64,000 nt of DNA, taken from assembly GCA_006384855.1 (NCBI GenBank), contig VCJN01001096.1, positions 1 to 64,000 of the forward strand, in the 5' to 3' direction. Made by a program: the position numbers and the translations under genes. Positions 1 through 11,064 of the stretch are shown piece after piece. The notes beneath the pieces were generated by a model. It saw only the letters and a program-made list of their open reading frames with translations. It had not been told where the DNA came from and ran no database searches. Position 1 is the first letter of the stretch. Every line of letters begins with the position of its first letter. This DNA is from Tetraselmis striata (taxonomy: Eukaryota > Chlorophyta > Chlorodendrophyceae > Chlorodendrales > Chlorodendraceae).

Positions 1-2730
1 CAAGCTGTCATTGCCCAGCATCAGGGAAGGGCCCTCCCCTGACCAACCTGCACAGGTTCCTCGAATTAAAGCGCGCAGGGTGGGCCCTCTGTAGGCTAAT
101 GTAGCTATGGTGAACGGTACTTATCATGCATCTGGTACTAGTACACCACGTATTTCATATGGGGTTGAGTACTCGCCTACTTCAGACGCAAGCCGGTAAG
201 CGCCACCCACGCACCGTGTGCACGATTCACGTCCGGAGAAGCACACGACCACATGACTGCCCGTGTATGCGTGTTCCCGCGTATACATCCCCCTGGGTCT
301 CGCAGTCTGCTCCAGCGCTGGGCTCCACCGGCGGCGACCAAGCGGCTAGCTGCCACTGCCTCGCTGTTGAGAGCCCGAGACCGGCTCCCGTCCTGAGCAG
401 CTCCCAGCAGTGTCCCCAGAGCGGGCAATACCATATGCACCCGGTGTGAGGCTTGCCTTCCATTATTTGGCACGCCTCAGCACCATTGCCATTGCGTTAC
501 ATACTTCGCATCATCACTGAGCACACCGCCGATGAATACATTGGCGGAGCGCAGTAGGTGCCATACTTGTGGTAGTGAGACCCCGGAGAATGCAAGTATA
601 CCCTTATAATCTGGCTTGCATGCGGGATGTAGATAGGAACATTACGTATGTACAGTTCATCCATAGGTATGCCCACGTAAACTCGACCCCAGTCAGCCAT
701 AGCAGCCTCGTCTTCACAGTGTTCTTAGCATCGCCACGCCGGCGGAGAAATGGAGGAGAGCAGGGGATGCGGGAGGGTGCACATCAGGTCCACGGAGCAC
801 GGCTGGGGCCTGGAAGCAGGTGAACCGGGGCTGCCGCAATGAACCTCATTGTCAACCGGTAACAAGCGAACAAAATGCTAAATTGTTAGAAGAACCACTT
901 ACTGCTTAGTTAATAAATGACGGATCTTGCTGGCGATTGATAATTGTAATATGTATATCCTTACTTTCCAGGACTAAAAGGTACAAACACTCAATGTAGG
1001 CTACTGTCAGATACCATGTAAATGAGCTTGCTTTGAAGTATCATCTGGCAGGCGAGCTAAATCGGGCGGAAGTCATCAGATGCGGTGTATCAGGCAGCTC
1101 CATAGGCAAGCAGAAGCCCGGATGTCAAAGTGCGTCGGACGCCTCATGCGATAGCAGCCCCAATAAGGGCATGAAAGCCCCAAACAGATGCTGTGACGAG
1201 CATGTCTCCGCCAATGTATACATGCGGACCCCAGACTGGGAGCGAGATTCTGCACATCGATTTCTACTAATGACATGGCAATAAGGCATGCGGGTTTGGT
1301 AGTGAGATGGTAGATAGGCCTGGCATGGTGTAAGCGCGCCAGGCAGCATGCCGTGCTGCTTCGTATTTTCATGGCACTGCTTGTGGCCGATTCGGGGGGG
1401 GGGGGGGGGGGGGGGGATGGGAGTGGTCCCTGTACGGGTACAGGAGACACCGTATGCACACTATATCGCCAACTTGAAACGCCGGGCGGGCTTGCCTATG
1501 CTGTGTTGTGGTGCTTCGAATTTCGTGGAGTCCCCAGACTAAACGGCGGATACCATATGGCAGAACAGTAAGACGGTAAGGTGGAGATCGGGTGTCCTCA
1601 GGATGACCTGTTTTGTTTTACAGGCTACCCTGTTGATGGCCATTCTACGTAGGATACTCATTGAGCCCAATGGTAGACCAGTGTGCAGCTTTGCATGGCA
1701 CGCCTACTGCTAGCCAGGATCATCGAGATGAGAATGTTCGCAAAACAGTAGTGGTGTAGATCCTCTAACTATCAACTATCCGAAGAGTCGCCATCTTACA
1801 TTATTCCTGCACGCAAGTGACGGAAGCGTACGTGTGGTTACTTGGTTAAGCCAACTTGCAATGCGCCGCCCACTGGATCCCGCCATGGATTCGCCCTGGT
1901 GTAGTAGGAGCGCGGCATGTTGTCCATCCAGAAATCAATCCCGACTTGCCGAACCCCATGGGGTGGAGGGGGGGGGGGGGGGGAGCTGTAAGCCAGCAAT
2001 GGTAATTGTGATGCGCAGCAGTATTTGTGATTGGCAAGTAGTAGTGGTTTATCCTTCCGAACAAGATAACATCCGCAGTGCGGTATGTAGGCGTTTGCAA
2101 CGCACCGTCATCACAACAGCCGACCACGCCATCTGATACTGGCTGGTATTGTGCTGGGCAGATAGGTCTTGTGAACGATATGAGCTTAAAGGTTTGATAC
2201 CCCACTAGCATTGTCATCAATCAGGGTTGGTGGTACATTCATCGGTGACCAGCGGGAACACAGCAGTTGTGGGCAGAGGAACGTGCATCAAACTGCGATG
2301 CCATACAGCACTCGTTGAGGAGAGTGCCATAATAGGGCTTACTTCCGTTCCTATGTATGCACATAAAGCAGAACGCGCAAATGACAGCGGCATACCTTGT
2401 ATCGTCAATAGTCGTCTGTGACACAAGTTGTGGTGCCGGTGTAGTTGATGTCACCACAAGTTGGACAGGGCTGAGTTCACAGGTCTGAGTTTACAGCCAG
2501 TTTACAGGACATCAGCTTGGTACATACTGTTTGCATCACTGCTGCAGATGCCATCCTGATCAGGATTGTATTCAGTTTGCCTAGCAGATGTCAATAGCCC
2601 AATGGGTTGTGGCCTTCTACTAAGGCCATATATACAAATGCCGCGAAATAATTGCTACACTAGAGCTATTAATATACTAGTTTCCTACGTTCTTTCTTCA
2701 CCGTGACATGCCAACTGCTTCAAATCCGGT
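1..2730. other. No recognisable gene (intergenic)
   Basis: I see only short ORFs with no domain, no splice-linked coding pattern and no RNA gene. Two G homopolymers sit here, 23 G at 1394-1416 and 16 G at 1968-1983. The region downstream of the ankyrin gene (2500-2840) holds nothing I can name. Confidence 0.6.
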
Positions 2731-2843
2731 ATCAGTATCCAAAAGGTTTGATGGTGAATCCGGAGCGTAGTGTTGATAGGTTGGAGTTTGTTGCGCTCCA
2801 TGAAGGCCGCGGACTTGTTAGGGACACATGACGAGCTGTGCCG

Positions 2844-4043
2844 CTAATGAGAACTGCGTGGTGGCGCCCTCTGCATGGGGGTATACCCATACCGGTCCTT
2901 GGCATCGTGGGCTGCACCGGCATAGAGAAGAATTCGTGCGCATGGTTCCCTACTGTAGGCCGCCGCATGATGCAGAGGCGTGCAGCCCATGGCATCCCGT
3001 GGATCAACTTCTGCTCCAGCGTACAACAGGTTGCGCATACACGCCTTGTGGCCTTTGGCTGCTGTGAGATGCAAGGCAGTCACGCCGTCCTTGCTGCCAT
3101 GGGCATCCACTTGGGCGCCGGCGTCGACCAGGGCGCGTAAGCAGGGCACACTGCCGATTGCCGCAGCTGCATGAAGTGGCCGATAGCCGTTTTGCCCCTC
3201 CATATCAAAGTCGGCCCCCATCTGTAGCAGTACCTTCACGCAAAGCTCGTGCCCGCGAGCCGCCGCCAGCTGCAGAGGTGTGCCATGTCCGCCTCCATTG
3301 GCGTTTAGGTTGGCCCCCAGCTCCACGAGCGCACGAACACAGCCGTCTTTTCCGCAGGCTGCCGCCCACTGAAGTGGCGTGCGCCCGTTGCCGTCCTCGA
3401 CCTCCAATGCCGCCCCGAGAACAGCCAATGTACGGACGCTTTGCTCCTCCCCGCGCCCTGCGGCCCAATGCAAAGGGGTCCTTCCGTTCCCGTCCTTGGA
3501 TTCCAGCTTGCCGCCCAGCTCGACGAGGGCGCGCACGCAAGATTTGTGCCCTTTGACCGCGGCCCAGTGGAGGGGGGTAGTGCTGCACAACTTTACAAAC
3601 TTCGCCTCGGGATTGGCCCCGAGACGTACCAGTTCCCGTATGCAGGCCTCTTGTCCGTGAGCCGACGCGATGTGGAGAGGGGTGAAGCCAGTGAAACTCG
3701 TCCTGGCCTCGACGGACGCCCCGAGCTGGGACAGGGTGCGTATGCAAAGTGTCTGCCCGCAGGCGGCCGCCAGGTGTAACGGCGTCCTCCCGCTCTCGTC
3801 TCGCGCCTCCAAGTTCCCACCCGCGGTCGCCAGGGCACGCACGCGGATCACGTTGTCCGCCCGAACGGCAGCGTGCAAAGGGGTAAATTTCCGCCCGTCT
3901 TTCGCGGCAGGAGGCGGCTGGTTGTCGGCGAAGGCGGGCGCAGCTGGAGTTATTTGGACTCCATGGCTTGCGTCCAGTGAAGGCGGCCTGGCGGGAAGTG
4001 GGAAACTGTGCGCTCTTGGTGGAAGTTCAAAACCGGTAGGCAT
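2844..4043 (-). CDS. Ankyrin-repeat protein (about 10.5 ANK repeats), intronless
   Basis: The ORF encodes 399 aa. After a Pro-rich, low-complexity N-terminus (residues 1-49), residues 50-399 are ten full 33-35-residue ankyrin repeats and a partial eleventh. Each starts with a G-x-T-P-L-H-x-A-A-type helix turn (GRTPLHLAAACG, GFTPLHIASAHG, STTPLHWAAVKG) and has the second helix with C-(I/V)-R-x-L. Ankyrin arrays are protein-interaction scaffolds; no catalytic or membrane segment is visible, so the partner and location are unknown. The array ends in a half repeat (GYTPMQRAPP) directly before the stop, so the C-terminus could be truncated by a frameshift: minus-strand reading in another frame stays open to 2732 but shows no ANK pattern. 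The first Met at 4043 is the only one before the array. High-GC coding use resembles the CLASP gene. It may be a host gene or a member of an expanded ANK family. The fold call is secure, the function is not. Confidence 0.88.
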   Translation of the reverse strand: MPTGFELPPRAHSFPLPARPPSLDASHGVQITPAAPAFADNQPPPAAKDGRKFTPLHAAVRADNVIRVRALATAGGNLEARDESGRTPLHLAAACGQTLCIRTLSQLGASVEARTSFTGFTPLHIASAHGQEACIRELVRLGANPEAKFVKLCSTTPLHWAAVKGHKSCVRALVELGGKLESKDGNGRTPLHWAAGRGEEQSVRTLAVLGAALEVEDGNGRTPLQWAAACGKDGCVRALVELGANLNANGGGHGTPLQLAAARGHELCVKVLLQMGADFDMEGQNGYRPLHAAAAIGSVPCLRALVDAGAQVDAHGSKDGVTALHLTAAKGHKACMRNLLYAGAEVDPRDAMGCTPLHHAAAYSREPCARILLYAGAAHDAKDRYGYTPMQRAPPRSSH

Positions 4044-4794
4044 GCCGACCCTCGCGCAGCAGTGATGAAGAAATATCGCTTATGTCACCTGAGAGACGCG
4101 GCGCAGATGGGCCCCTGTTGCCGAGACGCTAGCCAACGTCGTCGGTGCCTGGAGTCTTTCCTCGGGTTGTTTAGTCGCAACTTACATGTGTGTCAATAAC
4201 GGATGAAGCAAAATAAGTGCGAGCAGCGACGACACTGCTGGACTCCTGGTCCGCGCTGGAAGCGAGCGAACTCTTCTCGAAGGCGTATGGCAGTTGCGGT
4301 TGCTGCTGCCTCGGTAGCTGTCGACGACTCGAGAACGGCAAAAAGGTGATACAGACCCAGCTGTCCGGTGACACTTGCGCTGCTTCCCACGGAGGCCGAC
4401 GACTCTATGAATACTCTTCTACCGCATGGTTTTCAAGCCGTATGGGGATTTCTCGAGGCAGACACCATAACTCTACTGAGAATTTTGCCCCATATAATAC
4501 ATCTCCGGGAGCTCAATAAAAGGGTGCATGCAGCATACCACTGCCGCTATTGAGGATTACGGGTACCTGTGCCAGGGGATTCCCTTAGACAGCCAGCACA
4601 TTAGCCGAGACATGGCTATGATGCTGTGTTACAAGCTGCTGGCTTTCAGTTGGTATCACTTTTTACTTTTTGTGTCAGAGCAAGGCCGCTTTCCGTATCG
4701 AAGGGTCGCAGTAAGTAACTTTTCGTGATGCTGGTACGGTTGTACCAGGGAGTGTCGGGGCAGTCACGTGGACGATAATGTACGAAGACTTAAT

Positions 4795-4871
4795 TTTCAT
4801 CTATCCTGGAACCTTTTCATCTTTTTTTTTCGCCCCCGGGACAGGACCTTTTCATCTATCCTGGAACCTAT
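4795..4871. repeat. Short direct repeat flanking a CCCGGG-centred segment
   Basis: The string ttttcatctatcctggaacc occurs at about 4795-4814 and again at about 4851-4870. Between them lies a T-run followed by cgcccccgggacagga. That last string recurs at about 57150 and, inverted, at about 46040. This sits immediately upstream of the truncated LINE. Confidence 0.55.
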
Positions 4872-4883
4872 CCATACAGCTCC

Positions 4884-5621
4884 ATGCTGGAACCTCTCAT
4901 CCAAGTTTGCGGCCGTCGTTTTGGCCACCATCTCCGCTCCACGCCTCGGGGCTTGGGTCGATCCGAGGGGTATGGCGACACTATTACGTCTTTCCTCGAG
5001 GATGCAGACGCCGCCGCATTTTCTACGCTTGCCGGCACATGGGGTGTTAGCCCCGACCTCTTGGATACGCCCTCCATGCGCACGCAACTGTCCCTCCCGG
5101 TCCAATTTGGGGGCCTCGGCATCGGCGATAATGTGGTTATAGCTGATGCCTCCCACATCGGCGCTGCCGCCCTCGTGGTTGGCCAAGATGTGACTTTCCT
5201 CCGTGCTCAACACGCCACCCTGAGCGACGCCGGGGCGTTCTTTTCCGACCCGTCCGGCGTATCCAGCCCTCATAGCCTCTACCTTGTTGGGGCGTCCTCG
5301 ATCCACAAGGCTTTGCCCACCCCAACGTTGGAGGTCGATGCCGGCGCCAACGCGTCGGCGCCGATGTGGGCTATCGAGCTTCGCGCCGCTCATGCCCGTG
5401 TCGTTGACGAGTGTGGAGACGCGGTGCTCGAAGATCTAGCGGTGCCGTTGGCCTCTGCCCTAAAGTTGCTCCCCTCCAAGCGCTCCCACGTTGCCCGTGC
5501 CGGCTGCTCGGCCGCCGGAGCTGAGCCGGCGTCTGCAATGCGCTCGGCGGCCGACCTCCAAGCTATCCCGCATTACTCGGACTTCCCCTTGCACTCCATG
5601 CGGAAAGTACAGGAACCCTGA
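4884..5621 (+). pseudogene. LINE reverse transcriptase, C-terminal thumb region (fragment)
   Basis: A 245-aa open frame. Residues around 60-110 contain RTQLSLPVQFGGLGIGDNV followed by an Ala-rich helix, which is the conserved LP-x-x-x-GGLG block after the palm of non-LTR RTs. The catalytic YADD-type motif should lie about 150 residues further upstream and is missing, so this cannot be a working polymerase. The frame stops at 5621, and matching coding sequence resumes one frame over (RIHTIRFAKLAARMPT around 5625-5670), so a frameshift separates it from the next entry. Confidence 0.65.
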
Positions 5622-5665
5622 GCCACCGCATTCACACGATCCGTTTCGCAAAGCTTGCTGCGCGT

Positions 5666-6403
5666 ATGCCTACAAGCGGCCCTGACAGCAACCGCTTCCG
5701 AGGCCGCCTCTTACGCGCTGCGACAGCGTTCCTGGTGACTGATCCTCCAAGTGAGGGTCGCCTTGGTGAAGTCCGTGAGCGTTCCCCTGAGTACTACGAT
5801 TCCATGTTCCGTGTTGCCGCTTGCCGCCCATTTGGCCTTCCGGCGGCTCATGTCCTCTCCCTTGGCGAGCCATGCTCTTGTGCTTCTTGCTCCTTCTCGG
5901 TACAAGGTATGCTTGCCCTTTTTGACGATGCTGGCGTGGAGTTCACTCCTTCAACTTGGGCGGTCACATACGCTGATCACGTGGCACGTTGCTCTGGGGG
6001 CGACTCCAATCACGCCGCACACGAGTGGGCAGCACATTGCCTTTCCGACATTTGCCACGACGTGAAGTCCGCGCTGGGCGTGGGTGTCCATATCCTCACG
6101 GACCCGTCGGTGCTTGTTTCTCTCCCGAAGGGCAGCGACGGGCGGCCTGCCGATGTTGGGCTTTTTGGGTATAGCGGTATCCGCGGAAACACGGTTGCTG
6201 TCGATACCACCATTGCCCCTATCCTCGGCGTGTCAACCTCGGATCCAACGACTGCTTTGCGGGCTGCAGAGCGCCACAAAATCCAAAAGTATGACGAGGG
6301 TGTCCGAAACGCCGCTGGCATGCTTCGCTTTGTCCCTTTCGCCGTTTCCGAGTTTGGCTCGCTGGCCCCGCACGCCGAGGTTTTCTTGGTGGAGCTCGCG
6401 TAA
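5666..6403 (+). pseudogene. LINE C-terminal domain (zinc cluster and endonuclease-like tail), frameshifted
   Basis: A 245-aa frame continuing the LINE protein. It has a Cys/His-rich patch (EPCSCASCSF near residue 70, then DHVARC and NHAAHEW near 105-120), then RPADVGLFGYSG, AVDTTIAP and AERHKIQKYDEG. The order R-P-A-D ... D-T-T ... K-x-x-K-Y resembles the C-terminal region shared by many protist and algal LINEs and may be a PD-(D/E)xK-like nuclease. That assignment is inference from motif order. The frame ends at 6403, but the expected continuation (KIGQLLSAWRRRFSLLI) runs on in another frame to about 6625, so there is a second frameshift. It is a dead copy. Confidence 0.6.
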
Positions 6404-6625
6404 GCTAGCCACGCACACACTGGCCAAAAAATCGGCCAGCTCTTGTCTGCGTGGCGCCGTCGTTTCTCCTTGCTCATCAACATGGCACATGCAGACAACG
6501 TTCTTGGCGGGGTCGCGGCCGCGCGTGCGGCACGTGATGGTGCTCCTGCGCCTGCGTCGCGTCGCTCGTCGGCATGTGTTGCTATGACCCGGGTCATTGG
6601 CTGCAAGCGTCCTCGCCGCGGCTGA

Positions 6626-6901
6626 TAGCCTACCCCGGGGCGGGGGTCCCTTTATTTGGTTCCTGGCAGCTAAGTGCTCTCGTGTTTCCCTTGGCTCCTT
6701 CGTGGTTCTTGGCTCCCTGTCCTCCTGCTCGACCTTGGTTTCATGCTTATGTATCTCTTTTGCTGGCAACCTTTCATAGTTGCTGTTAGTTCTGTTTGTA
6801 GTGCGCTTTTGTGAAAGCCCTTATGTAATATATCTCCATACAGCAACTGGCGACTATTACTGTGGCGCCCCTGAAAATTGTCGAATAAGCGACTAGGGGG
6901 C
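6626..6901 (+). other. Probable LINE 3' untranslated remnant / intergenic
   Basis: T-rich non-coding sequence between the last LINE-like codons and the left end of the next TIR element. No poly(A) tract marks the LINE 3' end. Confidence 0.4.
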
Positions 6902-7011
6902 AATGGGGCAATGGTCTACGGGCTATGCCAGACCTACGACTGCAGTCGGCGCAAGAGGTCGAGTGTTGGGGCGGCTACTTCGGCCGATGTTCCGGGCGAA
7001 ATTTTACTTTT
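6902..7011 (+). repeat. Left terminal inverted repeat
   Basis: Pairs with 9020-9127 at roughly 80% identity by eye. The inner end trails into a T-rich stretch. Confidence 0.7.
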
Positions 7012-7159
7012 AGTTTTTAAATAACGACTACGGTGCGACTGCTACGAGTTCCTGTAGTGATGGGTTTGGTGATACGCACGGGGTCGAGTCATCGGGTGAA
7101 GACAAAGTACTAATATACATGTGGTCGATGCTATTCCAGTGTAGGGTTCCAGTACGCGG

Positions 7160-8423
7160 TACGACTACTTCATCGACGATACTCGTGGGTTGGCCAGACA
7201 CGCCGCAGCGGTGCGCGAGGCGTGGGGCCGCATCAATGCGGCTCCTGCTGGCCACCGGAATGACGCGGATGTCCGCGTGATGGAGCGGGAAGCGGAGGCT
7301 GTGTCGGGCTCGTAAAAGGAGCTGGCGGCATTTCTAGACCATGCCAACAACTATCAGCTTCAGAATGAGGAGTGTGTTCTCCCTGTCACATGTAGGGAAC
7401 GGATTTGCTTGTTCAAGTAGCTCGATGCGGCGTCAGGCATGTGGATGGTGGCCATCCCCACCGCGCGGGCAGTCATGACTCCGCATGAGCTGCGGGAATC
7501 AAGTCGCTGCCGGGTTAGTACTTCTTTCTGCCTCCCCCATGCCTAGCCCCGGTGGTTGGGAGCAAGATCATTATGCCCTCGACAGAGCACAACACCGTGA
7601 ATGTCGACCTCTATGGCGACGTGCTCATGAACCTCCCTGCACATGGAGACGCTCACTGGCGTATACATCACGACACTATCGCAGGCGCTTTCCGCGATAT
7701 ATCGCGCAGTGATATCAATGTGTTCACGACTTGGGTATCGATATACGCCGGGAGGTGGATGACTTGTTCCAACAAGCAGTGCCTCTCGGCAACACTAGCG
7801 TACCCGGGGATGAACTCAACTAAGGACATGGAGTCGTACGCAGAGCTCTCCCTCCCAGCGTTCAACGTCGTGGCATGGAGCTATGATCTATCCCCGGAGC
7901 TTGAAGTCCACGTTGTTGGAGTTCAATCAAGATTGTGCGGTACGGGGTCAAGTACATTGCGGTGCCCCGGGCCACGGCCGAGGATCAGTTTGAATGCTCC
8001 CTGATGTTGGGCGACATACAATGGGTTTTGGCAGTGCGGGATGCGGCTTGGCACAACACGGAGCCGGGACAGAAGGGCCCTCTTCGAGACATCATGGATA
8101 TGTCGGAGTACATGGGCATGGTCTTCGGCACAGTCGGTGAGGTGAGCAAGAAGGTGCGCCGCACTGTGCGCGGTGTCACATGTGTGCCCGCGGATCGGGG
8201 TGCACTCTCGTCGCGGGGCACTCGGTACACCACCCTGACTCACCAGGAGTCCTTAGTCACAAGAGATTTCATCGGGGTCTTGAGCGTGGTGGCGGCTCGA
8301 GAGCGTAATCGCTGCCGTCATCAGGCGGTCAATGCATATTCGTCCGCCATCCCGTTGCCGACGTTGCACAACACGTCCGTGGATCACCCTCGCACATGCG
8401 TGCAGGCGTGGCCCGGAGTCTGA
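7160..8423 (+). pseudogene. Unrecognised coding remnants inside the TIR element
   Basis: Three plus-strand frames follow one another. The first is from about 7160 (DYFIDDTRGLARHAAAVREA), broken by stops near 7315 and 7420. The second is 7552-8004 (HNTVNVDLYGDVLMNLPAHG) and the third is 7935-8423 (VKYIAVPRATAEDQFECSLM). The change of frame around 7930, together with stops in an otherwise protein-like composition, indicates a decayed gene rather than random ORFs. I cannot name the family. No DDE triad, helicase or zinc-finger signature is visible, so it may be the element's own transposase or captured sequence. Confidence 0.35.
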
Positions 8424-8615
8424 GAGGTGCGCGCATCACTCATCCATCCCGCGTCGTGCGGGATGCGGGCCGCTTTTGGGCGGCTTGCCGTGTTGATCTT
8501 TCAGTACTGCTTTTAGCGGTGGATTTGTTACTGGCCTTTTTGTAGCTCACACAGGTTTATACGCGTAGTGGCCTTTTAATATTCAGAAATACTACTACGG
8601 CACTACGCTCCGGTG

Positions 8616-8641
8616 TCAGGTACTGCTGCAGCAGTACCTGA
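8616..8641. repeat. Perfect 26-bp palindrome
   Basis: The half-site tcaggtactgctg is followed directly by its reverse complement. It sits near the right end of the 2.2-kb TIR element, in AT-rich, GTAC-rich sequence. Confidence 0.8.
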
Positions 8642-9019
8642 TACTTATGTTGGGAAAATATCCTGTATGTTGTCCTTTTTAAAAGTATTAGATAGCGAAA
8701 ATATGACGTATTGCTGGCTTCTACTGAAGATCTCACTATGTACGTAACCTGGCTTTCCGTACTACCTGCAATTTACACTCGTACGAGTCAGGTACGAGGG
8801 CTATTATTCTGCGCATATCTGTCGTCGTAAACGTACATGTGAATACAGTACTTGTACGGGAATGTATATTTTCATCCGTTATTCGTACCAATACGAACGA
8901 CAGAACCCGTTTCAGCATTTCTTATTGTCCCATACCTACGGTACCGTCAATACATTACGGTACGTAATATATCGCTTATGTTGGTTTTTGTTTTACTATT
9001 GTGTAGATGGCGGGGGGCC

Positions 9020-9127
9020 AAAAGTACAAGTTCGCCCCGGGACATCGGCCGAAGCCGCCCCAGCACTCGACCGCTTGCGCCAACTGCAGTCGTAGGTCTG
9101 GCATAGCCCTTAGGCCATTGCCTCATT
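9020..9127 (-). repeat. Right terminal inverted repeat
   Basis: Reverse complement of 6902-7011. The outermost matching block is ccattgcctcatt against aatggggcaatgg. Confidence 0.7.
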
Positions 9128-10102
9128 CGAACCCCGAAGGGCTAACGCAACAACCGGGTGAAACGGAACCCTAGATGGCCGGGAAGGCGATCGACAGATC
9201 ACCGAAATATGGCACAAATAATAAAGGAACCCGCGTAGTATCCAGGGTTGCGTGGAAGTATCCTCTAGAGGTATTCAGTTCCGGCTAAAGTGAATTTAGC
9301 TGAATTTAGCTGAATTCAGGTGAGCAGACTTCAATCTGAATTCATGCCCTGAATTAAGGCCCTAAATTCAGCATGAAGTATGTTCAGTTCAGGTATGCAT
9401 GTATTCAAGATGAAATCATGCTTGAAGACCCCCCTGCCCAACAGCAGCGCAGAGCAGTGGCAATTTTTGTGCGGTTGCTTGAACACATTGTTACATGTGC
9501 GACACCCACGGGACGGCAGGTATACGACACGGACTGAATAGACGCGGTGGGGAACTGGGACGAGTCACCGCCAGCGCTACGGCGGCTAGCATGGCGGGCG
9601 GGCGGCGGCACGGCCGTGGGGTGATGCCGCCGCCGCGCTGATGGCGGTCGCGTCTACTGGGCCCCTCCCGATGACACCGGAACGCCACCCTCGTCGGCGT
9701 TCACTGCAGTAGGCTCCGCGGCTGACTCCGCAGCATCCACACTCGTTGGTATCGTGAACGAAGAGTGTATGGTTTGGTGGGGCGAAAAAGGTGTGGCAGT
9801 GTGTGAAATGCGTTGGGGTTCCCTTTCCGGCAATCATGGCGTCCGGCAGCCGCCTGCATGGAAGCTCGATCAATAGCACCAAGGATAACATGTACCAAAC
9901 CCATCATAACATATTACACGAATTCAAATCGTTTTCCACCGTCTGTCCGTATACATTTTGCGAATTATCGCGTCAATAATAGCTAATATACAGATAGGGG
10001 GCTATTCAATACTATCCGCCACACATCTGAGCCATATACGGCCACGTTACGTAGGACACCCAAATGGGCGGCACGGAGCAATATCTCTACAATATATCTC
10101 CG

Positions 10103-10130
10103 CCCCCCCCCCCCCCCCCCCCCCCCCCCC
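10103..10130 (+). repeat. C28 homopolymer
   Basis: The longest single-base run in the window, inside the hAT-like element. Interrupted by one A, it continues into ccc. Confidence 0.95.
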
Positions 10131-10319
10131 ACCCGCTGCCCGGGTGGACCCGCCGACGACTGTCCTCGGCCCTATGAATCGCGAGCCCTCCGTCCGCCTC
10201 CACCCCCGGTTGGGGATGGGGGCGGGGCTCGTGCACGGGTGGCACCTTGGTAGCCTTGGACCCGCCCGTGCTGTCACTGCCGCGGAGGACTAGTGCGAAT
10301 TGGACACCGGCGTCTTATG

Positions 10320-10700
10320 TCGTTGATGGTCCGGGCAACTTCTCGTTCGCTGTTCGTTGAGCACCCTCTCCCTTCATGCCTTGTCGGCGCCTCCACCTCA
10401 CATTCGGCCTAGTTCCACTATTGGAGTGGTCCGGGATGTTGTGCTGGGGGAGGAGTTCTACGCTCGGCGGAATGGGACACGACCAAGCTAACAACGGATT
10501 TGGCGCTGGGAGGCCCACGTCGGTTACCCGCCCTTGGCGCCCCGTTTTGGGTTGAACCCCCCAGCAACTTCCGCTCCTTGCTGCGAGACCTTTTCGAAGC
10601 TCCCTTCCTGTCGGCGCCTCCATCTCAGATTCGGCCTAGTGCCGCTATTGGATGAGTGGCCATGTATTGTGTATGTGCTAGGGAGAGCGTCCCTACCGTG
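10320..10700. repeat. Diverged tandem duplication, ~228-bp unit
   Basis: The block tgtcggcgcctccacctca...attcggcctagt at about 10380-10415 recurs at about 10610-10645 as tgtcggcgcctccatctca...attcggcctagt, with weaker similarity on both sides. It is internal to the hAT-like element. Confidence 0.55.
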
Positions 10701-11064
10701 TGGAGCGGCGCGGCTGGCGGGTGGCGATATGCATGGTCGGTGGCTGCCATGGCGGTTCCGGCCTCTGGTGGCCCGTAGGTAGCTTGATTTTCTTCTGGAT
10801 TTCTGTATGGATTTCTTGAATGTTGCAGCTAGCACATGTAATCATCATGTATCTCTACGGATTCGGACTATTCAGAGGTAGTCAGTCCTAAAGCCGGGCC
10901 CCACACTTAAAACTCGTACATGGTATTTCCAGAGGGACTTCAGGTAGGGGGTATTCATGCCATTTCCGGGTAATATTCAGGCTGAACTTCAGGCTGAACA
11001 TGGTTGGGACTTCATGCTGATGTACCTTGAGCTGCATGCCCTTCAGCGCAACCATGGTAGTGTC

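Larger units (their letters stand above)
4884..6625 (+). mobile_element. 5'-truncated LINE (non-LTR retrotransposon) tail
   Basis: Two plus-strand frames read the region that follows the RT palm in LINE polyproteins. The first carries the post-RT thumb signature (LPVQFGGLGIGDN then an Ala-rich helix). The second carries a Cys/His cluster and a C-terminal RPADV...VDTT...AERHKIQKY segment of the kind seen in restriction-like-endonuclease or related LINE tails. No RT catalytic motif, ORF1 or apurinic endonuclease lies upstream, as expected for 5' truncation during target-primed insertion. No poly(A) tail or target-site duplication is visible. Green algal Dualen/RandI-type elements are a candidate group, not proven. 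Coding similarity continues in a third frame to about 6625 (KIGQLLSAWRRR). Confidence 0.7.
6902..9127. mobile_element. TIR DNA transposon, about 2.2 kb, with ~110-bp terminal inverted repeats
   Basis: The left end (6902-7011) is the diverged reverse complement of the right end (9020-9127). Shared blocks include the outer CAATGG...CCATTG, ctatgccagacctacgactg against cgtaggtctggcatag, the gaggtcgagtgttgggg block and the ttcggccgatgt...cgggcgaa block. The interior holds plus-strand ORF fragments that I do not recognise. A third, single copy of this terminal sequence lies at about 33136-33205. No target-site duplication is clear, so the superfamily is open. Confidence 0.7.
9235..11064. mobile_element. 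Non-autonomous hAT-like element with 8-bp near-TSD
   Basis: The left end at 9243 starts CAGGGTTGCG, the hAT terminal consensus. The right end at 11056, read inward, starts CATGGTTGCGC; 13 of the first 16 bases agree. The flanking 8-mers are gtagtatc (9235-9242) and gtagtgtc (11057-11064), a 7/8 match at hAT's characteristic 8-bp duplication length. Subterminal gaattcag/ttcaggctgaac motifs resemble those inside the 33.4-kb hAT copy. No transposase is present. One caution: a 35-bp block (ggcacaaata...cgtagtatcc) also occurs outside both ends, at 9211 and 11101, so the right boundary could be misplaced. Confidence 0.5.

Noticed and set aside
3158..4065. Several long plus-strand ORFs over the ankyrin gene
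   Set aside because: Antisense shadows of the GC-rich ankyrin repeats.
4797..5393. 198-codon minus-strand ORF
   Set aside because: Antisense to the LINE thumb region, which has a clear family motif.
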